Assembly (NCBI RefSeq): GCF_002775205.1
Contig: NC_036457.1
Location: 4,387,650-4,451,649 of the forward strand
Source of the DNA: Xiphophorus maculatus
Lineage: Eukaryota > Chordata > Actinopteri > Cyprinodontiformes > Poeciliidae
Reading direction: 5' to 3'
DNA: 64,000 nt
Made by a program: the position numbers and the translations under genes. Of this stretch, positions 1 to 12,200 are shown piece by piece; within the stretch, counting starts at the first letter, position 1; the number at the start of each line of letters is the position of its first letter. Below the pieces are notes generated by a model. It did not search any database and was not told the origin of the DNA. It saw nothing but the letters and a program-made list of their open reading frames with translations.

Positions 1-279
1 ATGTTTATCCATCCAACCGTTTATCCATCCAACCGTCCTTCCTCTTTATTCCCTGTTCTGGACCTGCTTGTTGTGACTCAGTGACCTGTAGGAGGCGCTG
101 TGACCTCCTGGTGTGTTTGGGTCAGACTGGTGGTTAGTTCACTGACCTCCAGTCCCAGACCTTCCTCCTCCTCCTCCTCTGATCCAGAACTCCTCCTCTT
201 CCTCCCTGTGTTAAACCTTCCCTCTCTGCTGCAGTTTAGCTGCAGGAAGATCAGAGCCCAGTAACCTGTTCTGGGTGTG

Positions 280-3200
280 ATGGGGTATCAGAGGGGCATC
301 TGGAGGAGCCTGTCAGGAGGAGGAGGAGGAGGAGGAAGAGCAGCTGCTGTGGTCAGGTGTTCCTGCTCAGAGCAGAAGGTGACGATCTGCTTCAGGAGCG
401 CCTCGGACGGCCGGCCGCTGCGCCGGATCGGTGAGTGAAATCCTCTAAAGGCCGTGAAGGTCGGGCTTCCTGCCGGTTCTGTCGGGTTCTGGCTTTGATC
501 CGAGGTTCTGCTCGGTGTAATGGACCTGACAGGAGTCCAGATGTTTAGTGGGAACTGGATCTGCTATCAACTCCACAAACTTCCTGCAGGGTCAGTGAAC
601 GCCTCGCTGGGCGGCTAACGGACCGCCGCAGCATGGACGAATGTTTTCATTCAAACTCCACTGCTCCTCCTCTTCCTCCTTTTTCTCTTCCTCCTCCTCC
701 TTTTTGTCCTCCTCTTCCTCTTCCTCCTCCTCCTCCTTTTTGTCCTCCTCTTCCTCTTCCTCCTCCTTTTTCTCCTCCTCCTCCTCCTCCTCAGGGAGTG
801 AGCTCACTGCAGCTACAGAGTCCTGGACCCTGAAGCTGCAGCTGGTTTTGCTCTCTGGACTCTGCAGAGTTTTACATTTTCTGTTCTGTGTTTGAATCTC
901 AGAACAACTTTTATATTTTGTTTAAACAAAAAAAGTTTTCTCATTTTAATGAGAATTTTCTCCTAACAAGGTTTGCGTCTAATTTGACTTCCTGCCAAAC
1001 TTGTTAAATTGTGACATCTTTTGTTTTTAACTAGTTTTGGATTCATTTTAACAACAATGTCCTTGTTTTATTGAGTTTTGCGTCTCATTTTAATAACATT
1101 GTTATTAAAAAAAACTCAAAAACAAATGTTTTAATTTTTATTTTTCTCTTTTTAATGGGTTTTGCATATCATAATCCTGAGAGTTTTTATATTAACATGT
1201 TTATTAATCATAAGGTTTCTATAGAGAATCGAGATTCTCAAAAATCCATTTTAATCTGCTTTATTCTTTGTAAAATTATAGTTTGAATACTTTGTAAATA
1301 GTAAAATAGTTTTATGCACCAAACTATTTTTGTTGAAATATAAGCTGATGGATTTTAAAGCAGAACCTTATAGATAATTTAATGTTTTACTATCAGAGAT
1401 AAAAAAGATTCACATCTCCAGTGAAACATTGTTTATATTATTATTCTGTATTAATACAGAATAATAATAATTTCCTGTTCCTGAGTTTTCTGTTGTTTTT
1501 TTTCTCCTTTTTGATTTTAATTGTGACAAAAAGTCAGAAAATCTGCAAACACTTTGTCACATCTCTGCATGATGACCTTTGACCTTTGCAAATGTTTCAT
1601 TTGTATTTAAATTCTGTTTCCTGGTTCTGGTCCAGAACCGGCCAATCAGAAACGTTTCCACTGTCGGTGACTAAAACCTGCTGAAGTTTATCAAACTAAA
1701 TGTCAGTGGGCCGAGCGTCCGGCCTGGAGGAATCCCTCTGATGGTCAGCTGAACTTTGACCTGGCAGTTCTTCTTCTGTCCTCCATTTTAAAGGAGCATT
1801 ACACACGGGGTTAAATAATGTTTTAGTGTTTTTGATTCTGTACATTTCGTTCTGATTTCTCTTGAATCGTTCAGCTGAAGAACGTAAAGATTTTTGGGAA
1901 TGTTCAGTTTCTGCCTGTTAAAACCTGATGAACTTTCCATTCCTGCTGATGTTTGTAGCTGCTTGTGATTCCCTGTTTTGGTGTTTTGTCAGGAATGTTT
2001 CCTTCAAAACTCGCCTGGATTCGTTTTCCACTTCCTGTTTCCTCGTAGCTGCAGGAGCCTGAAACAAACTCCTTACAGTTTTACTTCAGATGCCAGAATG
2101 ATCCACAATTTTAATCCTTTTTTTTCTCTAGTCTCGACTCACTGAAGCCAGACTCTATGCACAGTTTGGAGTGGTGTGCGCTTTAATTTGGTTTAATGAG
2201 CTGAGAATCTCAGATGTTCTGCATTTCATTTAAATGAGAAAGTTTCTTATTTGAACAAGTTTTGTGTCTTTTTAACAAAGCTCTCGCTTTAATGAGAACG
2301 TTTCCTCCTAACGAGTTTTTCATCTCATCAAAATGAGGTTGGAATCTCCTTTAAATGAGAAGTTTCTTGTTCTAGCGAGTCTGCTCCTGATCTTTGTCGG
2401 GCTCTGGCAGTTTTCTACTAACCGTTTCCCCTGGATTCTCTTTTTGGTTGTAATTGGCAGTTTGAGCCGATAGGGGGCGGTATTGTCACAACATGGTGGT
2501 TTTGACTTGTTTTCTGTTGTGATTTCTTTGTTTGGTCGTCAGAGTCGCCTCGCCTTTCCATCGCCTCCATCAGCAGCGATGAGCGCGCTCCGTCGGCCAC
2601 GCCCTCTGACCCCTCCGACCCGCCGCCGTCGGGCCAGCGCCCGCTCAGCCTGATCTCCACGCTGTCCTCCGGGTCCGGGTCCTCCAGGGACGACTACGTC
2701 GCCCCGCCGCCGGAGTCCGAGGCGTCCTTCGGCGTGGACCTGAACCAAAACCCGAGTCCTGAGAAAAGGGGGTGGAGCTTCGTCCACAACAATAACAACA
2801 ACAACAAAGCGTCGACTCCGAGCCGAGCGTCCAGCCGCCGGCAGCCGGCGCTGCCCTTCGTGGGCGCCACCATGGTGCCCGACCCCAAGCTGAAGTATCT
2901 GGACCGCATCGTCATGGAGATCATCGAAACGGAGCGGATGTACGTCAGAGACCTGAAGATCATCGTGGAGGTGAGTCAGAGGACGCCATGTTCCTGCCGA
3001 TCGGACAAATCAGATGCACTCCTCCTCCTGATGGACTTTACTAGAGATAAAACTAGAGCTAACGATTATTAAAGTAATCGATTGTTCTATTGGTTATTCT
3101 GACGATTAATCAATTATTCTGACGATTAATCAATCATATTGATGATCAATCATCACAATCTTTCAAAAACATTCATAAATCTGCAGATTTTTCATTTAAC

Positions 3201-6200
3201 CACTTCCACCTTTTTTATTCAATGTTAGAAATACTTTAGAAGATGCAAATGATTTAATCGATTAATTATTAATTAATTGATTATTGGATTAGCTCATTAA
3301 TAATTGGATAAAAACGATGGGAGATTTTCACACAGACTCTGAACCAGGTGTTGCTCAGACATGATGCTTTCTTATCAAATGACTTTCTTTGATGAGAGAA
3401 ATCAATTGTTTACTTTAGTTAACAATTGATTGATTATTAAATTATTAAATTAAATCGATTAGTCCGATTAATCGTGTCAGCGTTACAATGAACAGAAAAA
3501 ATGAAAACAAGAAATGATTCAACCACAATCAAAATTCCTGGCATCATGTTTCAGTGAGGGTACGGTCGGCTCCCCCTACTGGTCTGGAGGACTTCCTTTG
3601 TGTGCAGCGCGTTTGCAGTTGAGGTGTCTCTCATTTACACCTGAACAGGTTTTTGTTTCGGACATTTCAGGATGATTCCAAAATGATTTCCTTTATTTGC
3701 CGGATGTTTTTCAAATCCACAAAGTTCAGCTTGAAACTGGAAGCTGATTTATTTCTTTTAGAGGACATCGAGCTGACGGACAGGTGGAGGACATGCTGCT
3801 GCTGGAGGAAGTGACTTGGCCCAATAATTAACAGATTAGGAGGGATTACCTGCTTATGTAACACCCAGGGTCAGAGAGAGAGGCGGTTAGAAACACGGAT
3901 CAGAACCAGAACCAGAGGAGACATTTTAACCTGGAACTGAGGCAAAGATGCTACAAGCCAGAAAACAACCGATAGATCCATAGATAGAAGCTGAATGATA
4001 CTTGGTCAAAATTAATTAAAAAACTTGATTTGATTTTTTTTAGCAGCATCTAAAAGATTTTAAATACTGATTGAGCTTTTAAAAAGGATAAAATAATAAA
4101 TTTTTCCATTTAATACCATGAAGATACATTTTTATTTCCTCCAAATTACAAAAACAAACTGAACAGATCCAGTCTGCCCCCTGCTGGAGGAAGTCAGCAT
4201 TACAATCAAAACTGCTCTGGGATTATGAATAAAATATTATTAATAATATTTAATTCAATGCTCTTCATTTTTTTAAAATGTGATTTCAGTTTATTTATGT
4301 TGAATCCTAAAATTTGAATGAATCCAGAAAGAGAAAACCTTCATCCTCCTCAGGATTACCTCGCTCATGTCATCGACGAGTCGGACCTGTCCAACCAACC
4401 CAAGCTGGTCTGCGACCTTTTCGGGAACATCGAGGACATCTACGAGTTCAACAGGTGAGGAGAAGCTAACTGAAGCTAACTGATGCTAACTGAAGTTAGC
4501 AGAAGCTAAAAGACGTTCAGTATGAGCGAACTAGACGCCGTTCCTCCTTTTCACAGCGAGCTACTGCAGGACCTGGAGCGATGCGACAACGACCCCGTCG
4601 CCATCGCCAGCTGCTTCGTGTCAAAGGTCGGTTAAAACCCAACATGGAGGTGAGAACGGTTCTGCTGCTGTGAGGAAAGTTTTCATCTGATGCTGGTTTG
4701 TTCCAGAGTGAAGACTTTGATATCTACACCCAGTACTGCACCAGCTACCCAGAGTAAGTCCTGAACCCAGCAGCTCTGTTTCCTCCTGCTCACACCTCCA
4801 GTTCATCCATTCATTACCCGAAACGATTAATCGAACTGTGATGATTAATCGACAGAATAATCGATTAATCATCTTTGGTCTGATGATTGTCAGAATATTA
4901 GATTAATTATCAGAATATTCAACAGAACAATAGATTACTAAACTAATGGTTAGCTGCAGCTCTGTCTGGCGTTACTGAACAGGTCATGGATTGAATCCTT
5001 TTTCTCCTAATCACACCTGTTCACTTTTCATTTTAAACCTATTTCAGGTTGAATCCTCATTAATTGTTCCCATCTGTTTCCATCTTTACATTAATTTGCT
5101 TGTAGTAATATCTACATATAATTCACCTTTTCTCTGTTTCTACCTCCACACCACTTGGTGGCAGTTTAAAGCCTGTCGCTCACCTGTTCTACCCTCATCT
5201 GTTCTAACCTCACCTGTTGCAGGTCGGTGGAAGCTCTGACGAAGTGCATGAACAATATATCTGTGGCCAAGTTTTTCCGGGACCGCCAGGCGTCGCTGAA
5301 ACATTCGCTGCCTCTGGGCTCCTACCTTCTCAAACCCGTCCAGAGGATCCTCAAGTATCACCTGCTGCTCCAGGTACCTCACCTGCTGACCTCCCTCACC
5401 TGCTGACCTTCCTCACCTGCTGACCTTCCTCACCTGCTGACCTTCCTCACCTGCTGACCTCCCTCACCTGCTGACCTTCCTGTCCTCTGTGGTGTTTCAT
5501 GGGATGAACGTGATGATTAATTTGGTTTTAATATTTCTGGTTTTGTGTTTCTGAGGATTTCATCTCTGTCTGGAAAAATCTGGAATTAATTTAAGAGTTT
5601 TCAAGGCCTGGAAAATGATGGAAGACAGACATGTCTTTGCTTCCCTTCATCCATCCCTCCAGTTTTTCCAGGTTCCATATTTATTCAGTGTAGAATAAAT
5701 TCATAGTGAATTTTTGTTGGAAAAATTTGCTGAAATTGTTCAGAAAACTGTAAAGGTTTAGAGTGTTGGACCGTTTTCTGGTTTGATATTCGGATCCTAA
5801 ACACTGAGTTTAAATTCCAGGACCGTAGAAACATCCTGGCGGACTTCGAGTTCATTGGTTATAAATTCACAGCTGGAATGAAATCGTTGACGTAGGAACA
5901 GAAAACCACGATCTGCGTAGAAACGGATGTTTTCCCCCTGATTTCCTGTCTTGTGTTCAGGAGATCGCAAAGCACTTTGGGCCTCAGAAGGAGGGCTACG
6001 ATGTGGTGGAGGAGGCGCTCTACACCATGACCTGGGTGGCCTGGTACATCAACGACATGAAGAGGAAACACGAGCACGCCGTGCGGCTGCAGGTCGCTAA
6101 CGTCTTCCTGGCGGCTGCAGCAGCATCAATAAATCACTCTTACTATTTATTGCAGTTTTTCAATTTAAAAAGTGAAACTCATCATGTAAAAGTTCATTCC

Positions 6201-9200
6201 TTTCACATTGTTAGCGGCGCATTAGCACAGTTACGCTAAAGCACTAACAGCAGCAGCCTTCGTCTGACCCTTGACCTCTTGCAGGAGGTCCAGTCTCTGC
6301 TGGTGAACTGGAAAGGTCCGGACCTCACCACGTACGGCGAACTGGTGCTGGAGGGAACCTTCAAAGTTCCCCGGGCCCGACACGAGCGCACGCTCTTCCT
6401 GTTCGACCGCATGCTGCTCATCACCAAGCGCCGCGGCGAGCACTTCGTCTACAAGACGCACATCTCTGTGAGTTACCACGGCAACGGGCCACGGTCGGCA
6501 ACGCCGGCTTCGTTCTCATGTCTCTACATTTCTCTGCTTCTCCAGTCGTCGACGCTGCTGCTGATTGAGAGCGCCAAGGATTCGCTGAGCTTCAGCGTCA
6601 GCCATTACAAACACCTCAAACAGACTCACAACGTGCAGGTGAGCCGCCGCCGCCGCCAGCAGAGCCAGGCAGGAAAGAAAACGTTAGAAAGAGTCAAAAT
6701 GAAACATCAAGTGCAAATTTCCAACAAAGAGACAAATAGTGGAAACAGAGATACAAAATACTCGATTATCTTTTATGAGAAAACTGCAATAAACTTTCCT
6801 AAATATATTCCCAAGCCAAAATTCAGCCGACGACAGAGCCTTGAGGAATCCCAGACAAAGGTTTGAATTGATTAGTCACAATTAATCGTTTATTAAAATA
6901 ATAATAAACGAAATTAGAAATTGATTGATCATTAACTGGAGTTTGCAGACTCTAAAAAAAGTCAATTTACTGAAAGAGCAACACAGTCAGATCAGCAATG
7001 AAGCCAAAACTGAACAAAAATTATAAACATTTTGTATTTAAGATGGAAAAACATTTTCCTCTAAATTTGTTCTACCCAGAACTAAAGAAGCATTTTTAAT
7101 TTCACCATATTTAAAATCTGTAAAGAAATCTTCTATTTCATTAATACAAAAAATAAATGGATTGTTTATTTACAATCCAACTAAACATCCAAATAATTGA
7201 CTCAATTCTCAATTTCTAAAATAATTGTTCAGCTGCGACTTGATCCAGATGTGATCTTTACTCAAATTTATAATTTCCAGATGATATAAAGTAGTCTGTC
7301 TTTAGAGATGCAGCTATCGATTATTTTGGCCATTGATTATTTGATTAATGATTCTGATGATTAATCGATTGGTTGAATAACAGAAACTTGCATAGACAAA
7401 GAAGGTTTTTTTCTTAAATGCAAAATGTTTATATTTTTGTAATTTTTTTTCTTAATTACTGCTCTGACTGTTGTGTTCAGTAAATGGCATTTTTTCATAC
7501 TCCAGTTAACGATTAATCGATTACTAGAATAGTTTACGATTATTTCAATAACTGATTAATCACGATTAGTCATTTCAACGCTGTCTGAGTTTAGGAAATT
7601 AGATCCATCGCCGCTCTGAGATCCAGTCTTTCCAATGCAGAACTTTTAAAATCGTTCTGGAAATCGGTGGACAGATTTCCGACCTGCCGTCTCTCTTCAC
7701 TCGCTTCGTGTTTCAGGCGAAGACGGTGGAAGAAAAGAAGCTTTGGGCTCATCACATCAAACGCATCATTTTGGAAAACCACCAAGCGGCCATCCCACAG
7801 AAGGTGAGTGGCTCAGACTCCAGTACGACCAGTAAGACCAGCACAGAGTCCCAGCAGCTGCCTGCTTTGTGTTTCAGGCGAAGGAAGCCATTCTGGAGAT
7901 GGACTCCATCGGTGAGGATGACTCCGCTGCTCTTCGTCCTCCAGCGGAGGCGGCGTTCTGGGTCTGACGGCGCTGTGCTTGTCTGCAGGTCCGGCCCGGT
8001 ACCGCTACAGCCCCGAGCGGCTGAAGAAAACCGCGACGGACGAGTTTCCCCGAGACGCTCGCCAGGGCCGCAGGCAGTCGGGTAGTTACAGTTACTCAGT
8101 TACAGTAACTTTTATGAAAACATTTAACTTTAGGAGTATTTTCACTACGCAGTACATTTTACTTTTACTTGAGTAAATTTCTGGATTTTCTTCCCACTGA
8201 ATGAAAAACAAACATGTTTTAAAACAGACACACACCTGCAGTTTGTTACCTATAAGAATTATTGTAATTAAAACATAAAAATGTCCATGTTATATTTTGC
8301 TCTGTCTGCTGATGATAAAATATTAAATGATTGATAATTTGATCAGTTGCTCAGTAAGTTTTACCAAATACTTTTTCACTTGAGTAATTTCTTGGACGGA
8401 TATTTTTACCTTTAGTTGACTGACATGTTGACGTATTCCTGCTCTGAGCTGAGTACAGTTATGGATACTCTGCCACCTCTGGCTATTAAACACATTAATA
8501 TTTATAATTCATCATTTCTGATTGTCTCATTAAAAACTGTTTCACTTCTTCTTCAGAACCAACCAAGCAGATGCTAAAGAGGAATAAAGGTAAAAATCTG
8601 TTTTCTGTTGATGTTCACAGTTTAAAATCTTTAGGCTAACTGTGACAACTTTCACGCACTTACTGTAGCTTCCTCTAAACTCATTTTTCTGGATAAATTC
8701 AAACTAATTTAATTGGCTGCATTGAAGCTGCACTTCCACTAATATGTTAATAGCAGAGCTAAGTCTTAATTTAGCGCTTTAGCATTTTGCTAGCTGAAAC
8801 ATTTAGCGTACTTAGCTTCCTCTAAATTAATCTTTGTGGATAAATTCTAAAGCGCTAATTTACTTGACTGTTTTGTAAACTTTAAGTTGAATAAAGTTCA
8901 ACATTTGTGTGCATTGCTGTAGTTCTGTACCCAGCATGCATTGCTGTTGTTCTGTACCCAGCATGCATTGCTGTTGTTCTGCAGTAAGCTTGTTAAAATC
9001 TAGTAAAACTCAACAACTACACAGCTGAACGAATCACTTCCTGAAGACCGAAGCTTACAGGTAGGAGTGTAATGACAACCTTTACCCTCTAGGGGCCGGT
9101 GTAACATTTTGCGTGATTGATCTTGTAACGACTTTGTTCAGTTATTTAACAGTTGCAGTAAAAGTTGTTTTATGGTTCAGAACCAGAAATATTCCAGATG

Positions 9201-12200
9201 TAACACCAGGATGTAAATGCTTTAGACTGTAATGTTGTGATTCTAACGAGTTCTTTCTGTTTCCAACCAATCAAATCATCCGCTGACCTGCTGCTGCCTC
9301 AGCGCCTCTGGAGGTAAGGAACTGATCCGCTGGCCGTTAGCGTGGCTCTGTGGGGGCGACTAGCCGTGGTTGTAGATGGATGTAATGTAGCATGTTGAGC
9401 AGCGTGTGGCGTCCCGCAGCATGCGGTCAGTGAGGACGCGCTGGCGGGCGACGGGCGCTCCCTGCAGGGCGCCATCAGCAGCAGCACGCTGGGCTCCAGC
9501 AGCCTGGGAGAGCCAGACGGCGGCGAGGACGAGGCCGGCCGGCTGGACGACTTCCTCCTGGAGGACGAGCAGGTAGAGGACTTTGTCAGCTCCGTGCTGG
9601 CTGCCATCTCCTGCTGGCAACACACCGTCCAGGCCTTCCTTTCCTCTGCGGGGACGGTGAGGCTTTCTGCTGCCTGCGCCTGCTGCAGCTCCGTCACGGA
9701 CAGCCGCCATAACTCCAGCTGCTGCTGCTGCTGCTCACACTGCAGAAACACAAAACCTTACCAAGTACTTAGTCTAGTTTCAAGTCCTAATATGTAACTT
9801 CCCAGCAACATATAGGAGTTTGTTTTAAGTCAATAATTCCTTCGTATTGATGATAAAGTCCCAGTTCCACTGGCTGGTTGTTTCACTGATGACGTTTTCT
9901 CATGTTAACAGTGAAATAATCAGCCTGTGGAACCAAAACTTTCACCTGAACTTTGACCTCAGACACTTGACTTGGACACTTGCTCTTCTGGAGTTCCTCA
10001 GGGCGCTAAGCTGCTCTAGGTTAGCCTGAATGCTAAAGGTTTGCATTCAGTTTGCTGCTTATTCCTCTTTTTCTGTTGTTATGCGTTTATTTCCCTGGCA
10101 TGTTTTGCGAAAGCTGCTGTGCTGCTTCACCCTCCAAACAGTCAGACATTTATTTCCATCCGTAAAAATGAGTTTTATGGCTTCTGCAGAGTGTTAAAAT
10201 GTGACTGAAATGTGTTTTTACTTGCAGGAGGCAGAGAAAAGTTGCAACGCCGCAACCAAAGAAAACGATCAGCTCTCTGAAGACGAGCTGATCGGACCTG
10301 AACCGACACCTGAGCAGGTAAACGGCAGCTTCCAGGAACTATTCAGGAACTTTGCTTAACTAGACGACTCTGACTGTTGAGAACAACTTGGCACAAAGAC
10401 TTGGTAACTTCAGAATGTCAGGGACTCGAATCATCAGCCTTTAATCATGTGGAACACCACAAACATCGTCCTGAGAGATCAGTTTATCGTTTTGAAGGTT
10501 TCTTCTTCTCTGGTGTCTAGTCTGACTCTATCTGGTTAATGTTTGCTTTGGTTCTGTCTGAGTTGGTCCATCTCCGTTGGTGTTCCTCACTAACGGGGCG
10601 TGAACGTGTTTGGACCGGGGCACACAGGAACCGTGGTCGATGCTACAATGACGATGACGTCATTTTGCGTTTCCAGTTTCCCCAGTTGATGCTGGCTGTG
10701 CTCTTCCGCCATCGTTGACATAAAGGTTCGAATGCCAAAGTTTGATTACGAAATTATCGACGTGAGTCTCGACAGTTACTACGCTCTGGTCCTAAATCGG
10801 TAACCATGCGGTTGTTGACTTAAATCTGGTGCCAATCAAATCGTTGCGTGTGAACTGGGTCTGGGTTGTACCTTCCCTAATCTGGTTCCAAAACCTTCAG
10901 AGGAACCGCACAAAGTCTGCAAATGGAGACGAATCTGAGAACCGGTCGACGACAGAATAAGTCTGATCAGTTGAGAAGGTTTGGCTCAAAGTTTGAGGGT
11001 CGATTCACATCCGGGATAAGTTTTTATCCAGGAATCAGTGGACTGGTACCAGCCTGATACGTTCCTCATGTTTTGACCCATATCTTTTTCTTTTCAGTCT
11101 CCAGATGCTTTGCCTCAAGAGAACCCGTTGGAAAAACCAGAGGACTCTGAACCAGAACTGTCCGCTGGTTTGGATCCTTCTGTAGTCCCTGAGGTTCCTC
11201 AGATGTCTGAAGATCTGCAGCCTGATGAAGATCCAGAGCCTGCTGAGCTACCGTCGTCTGTCACATTTGATTCTGACTCCAAGACCCTGAGCAGCGCCGA
11301 GTCCTCAGAGGAGGAGGACGAGAGGGAGGCGGCGGATGACGAGTCCAGTTCTCCCAGTATCCTGCCGTCATCTGTGCTGGACAAGGCCAGCGCCATCGCT
11401 CAGCACTTTAACAGCATCAAGAGAGGCAGCCTGGCCCAAGATGACGCCCGCTCCCTCGCCTGTCTGTCCCCTCGTTTACCCAGCAGGACCGGCAGCATGC
11501 TCAGCCTGCGGTCCGAGTCGGCCGACCGCCCGCTGCGCCTCAACAGCAACTCCTCCGATCCGCCCGAGGCGTTTGGCGGAGCGGACCTCAGTCTGCTGTC
11601 CCCCAGAGACGACAGCCTCTTTGAGCCGGACCGCAGCGTGCGGCGGAGGCGGGACTCCACCCTGTCCAAGCAGGACCAGCTGCTCATCGGGAAAATCAAG
11701 AGCTACTACGAGAACGCCGAGAACCAGGACGCCTCGTTCGGCCTGCGGCGCAGGGAGAGCCTGACCTACATCCCATCAGGCCTGGTCCGGAGCTCCGTCA
11801 GCCGCTTCAACGGCATCCCCAGAGTAGAGACGGCCCAGTCCAATCCTCCTGCTTCAAACACGCCTCAGGATCTGGATCCTCTGTCCACTGAACCGACTGA
11901 GACTAAGGACCGCTTGGTCTCCAGTCAGTCTTTGGATTCGTTGAGGTCTGATCTGTTGAGCGGTGACTGTGAAGAACCGCACAGGTTCCGGCAGACACAT
12001 TATGATCTGTCAGAGGAAGAGTTCAGATCTTCATCGGAGATGATTAAGATCTGGCAGGCGATGGAGCGACAGATCTCCAGATCCCAAAGTGAAGACAGGG
12101 AATCCAGTAGATCCAGAGAGACTGTGAAACCCTCCATCTCCGCCGGCGTCAGCAGCTTAACCCGGACCAAGAGCTGCGACCCCGACCTGGGAAACTCCGA

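Noticed and set aside
592-895. Glu/Lys-rich and Ser/Pro-rich open frames on both strands
   Set aside because: They are translations of the CTC/CTT polypyrimidine tract, with no splice or family support.
7708-7911. Exon duplication: two plekhg3 exons both start after 'gtgtttcaggcgaag'
   Set aside because: Similarity ends after the first two codons, and mammalian PLEKHG3 has the same AK...AK arrangement in distinct sequence.
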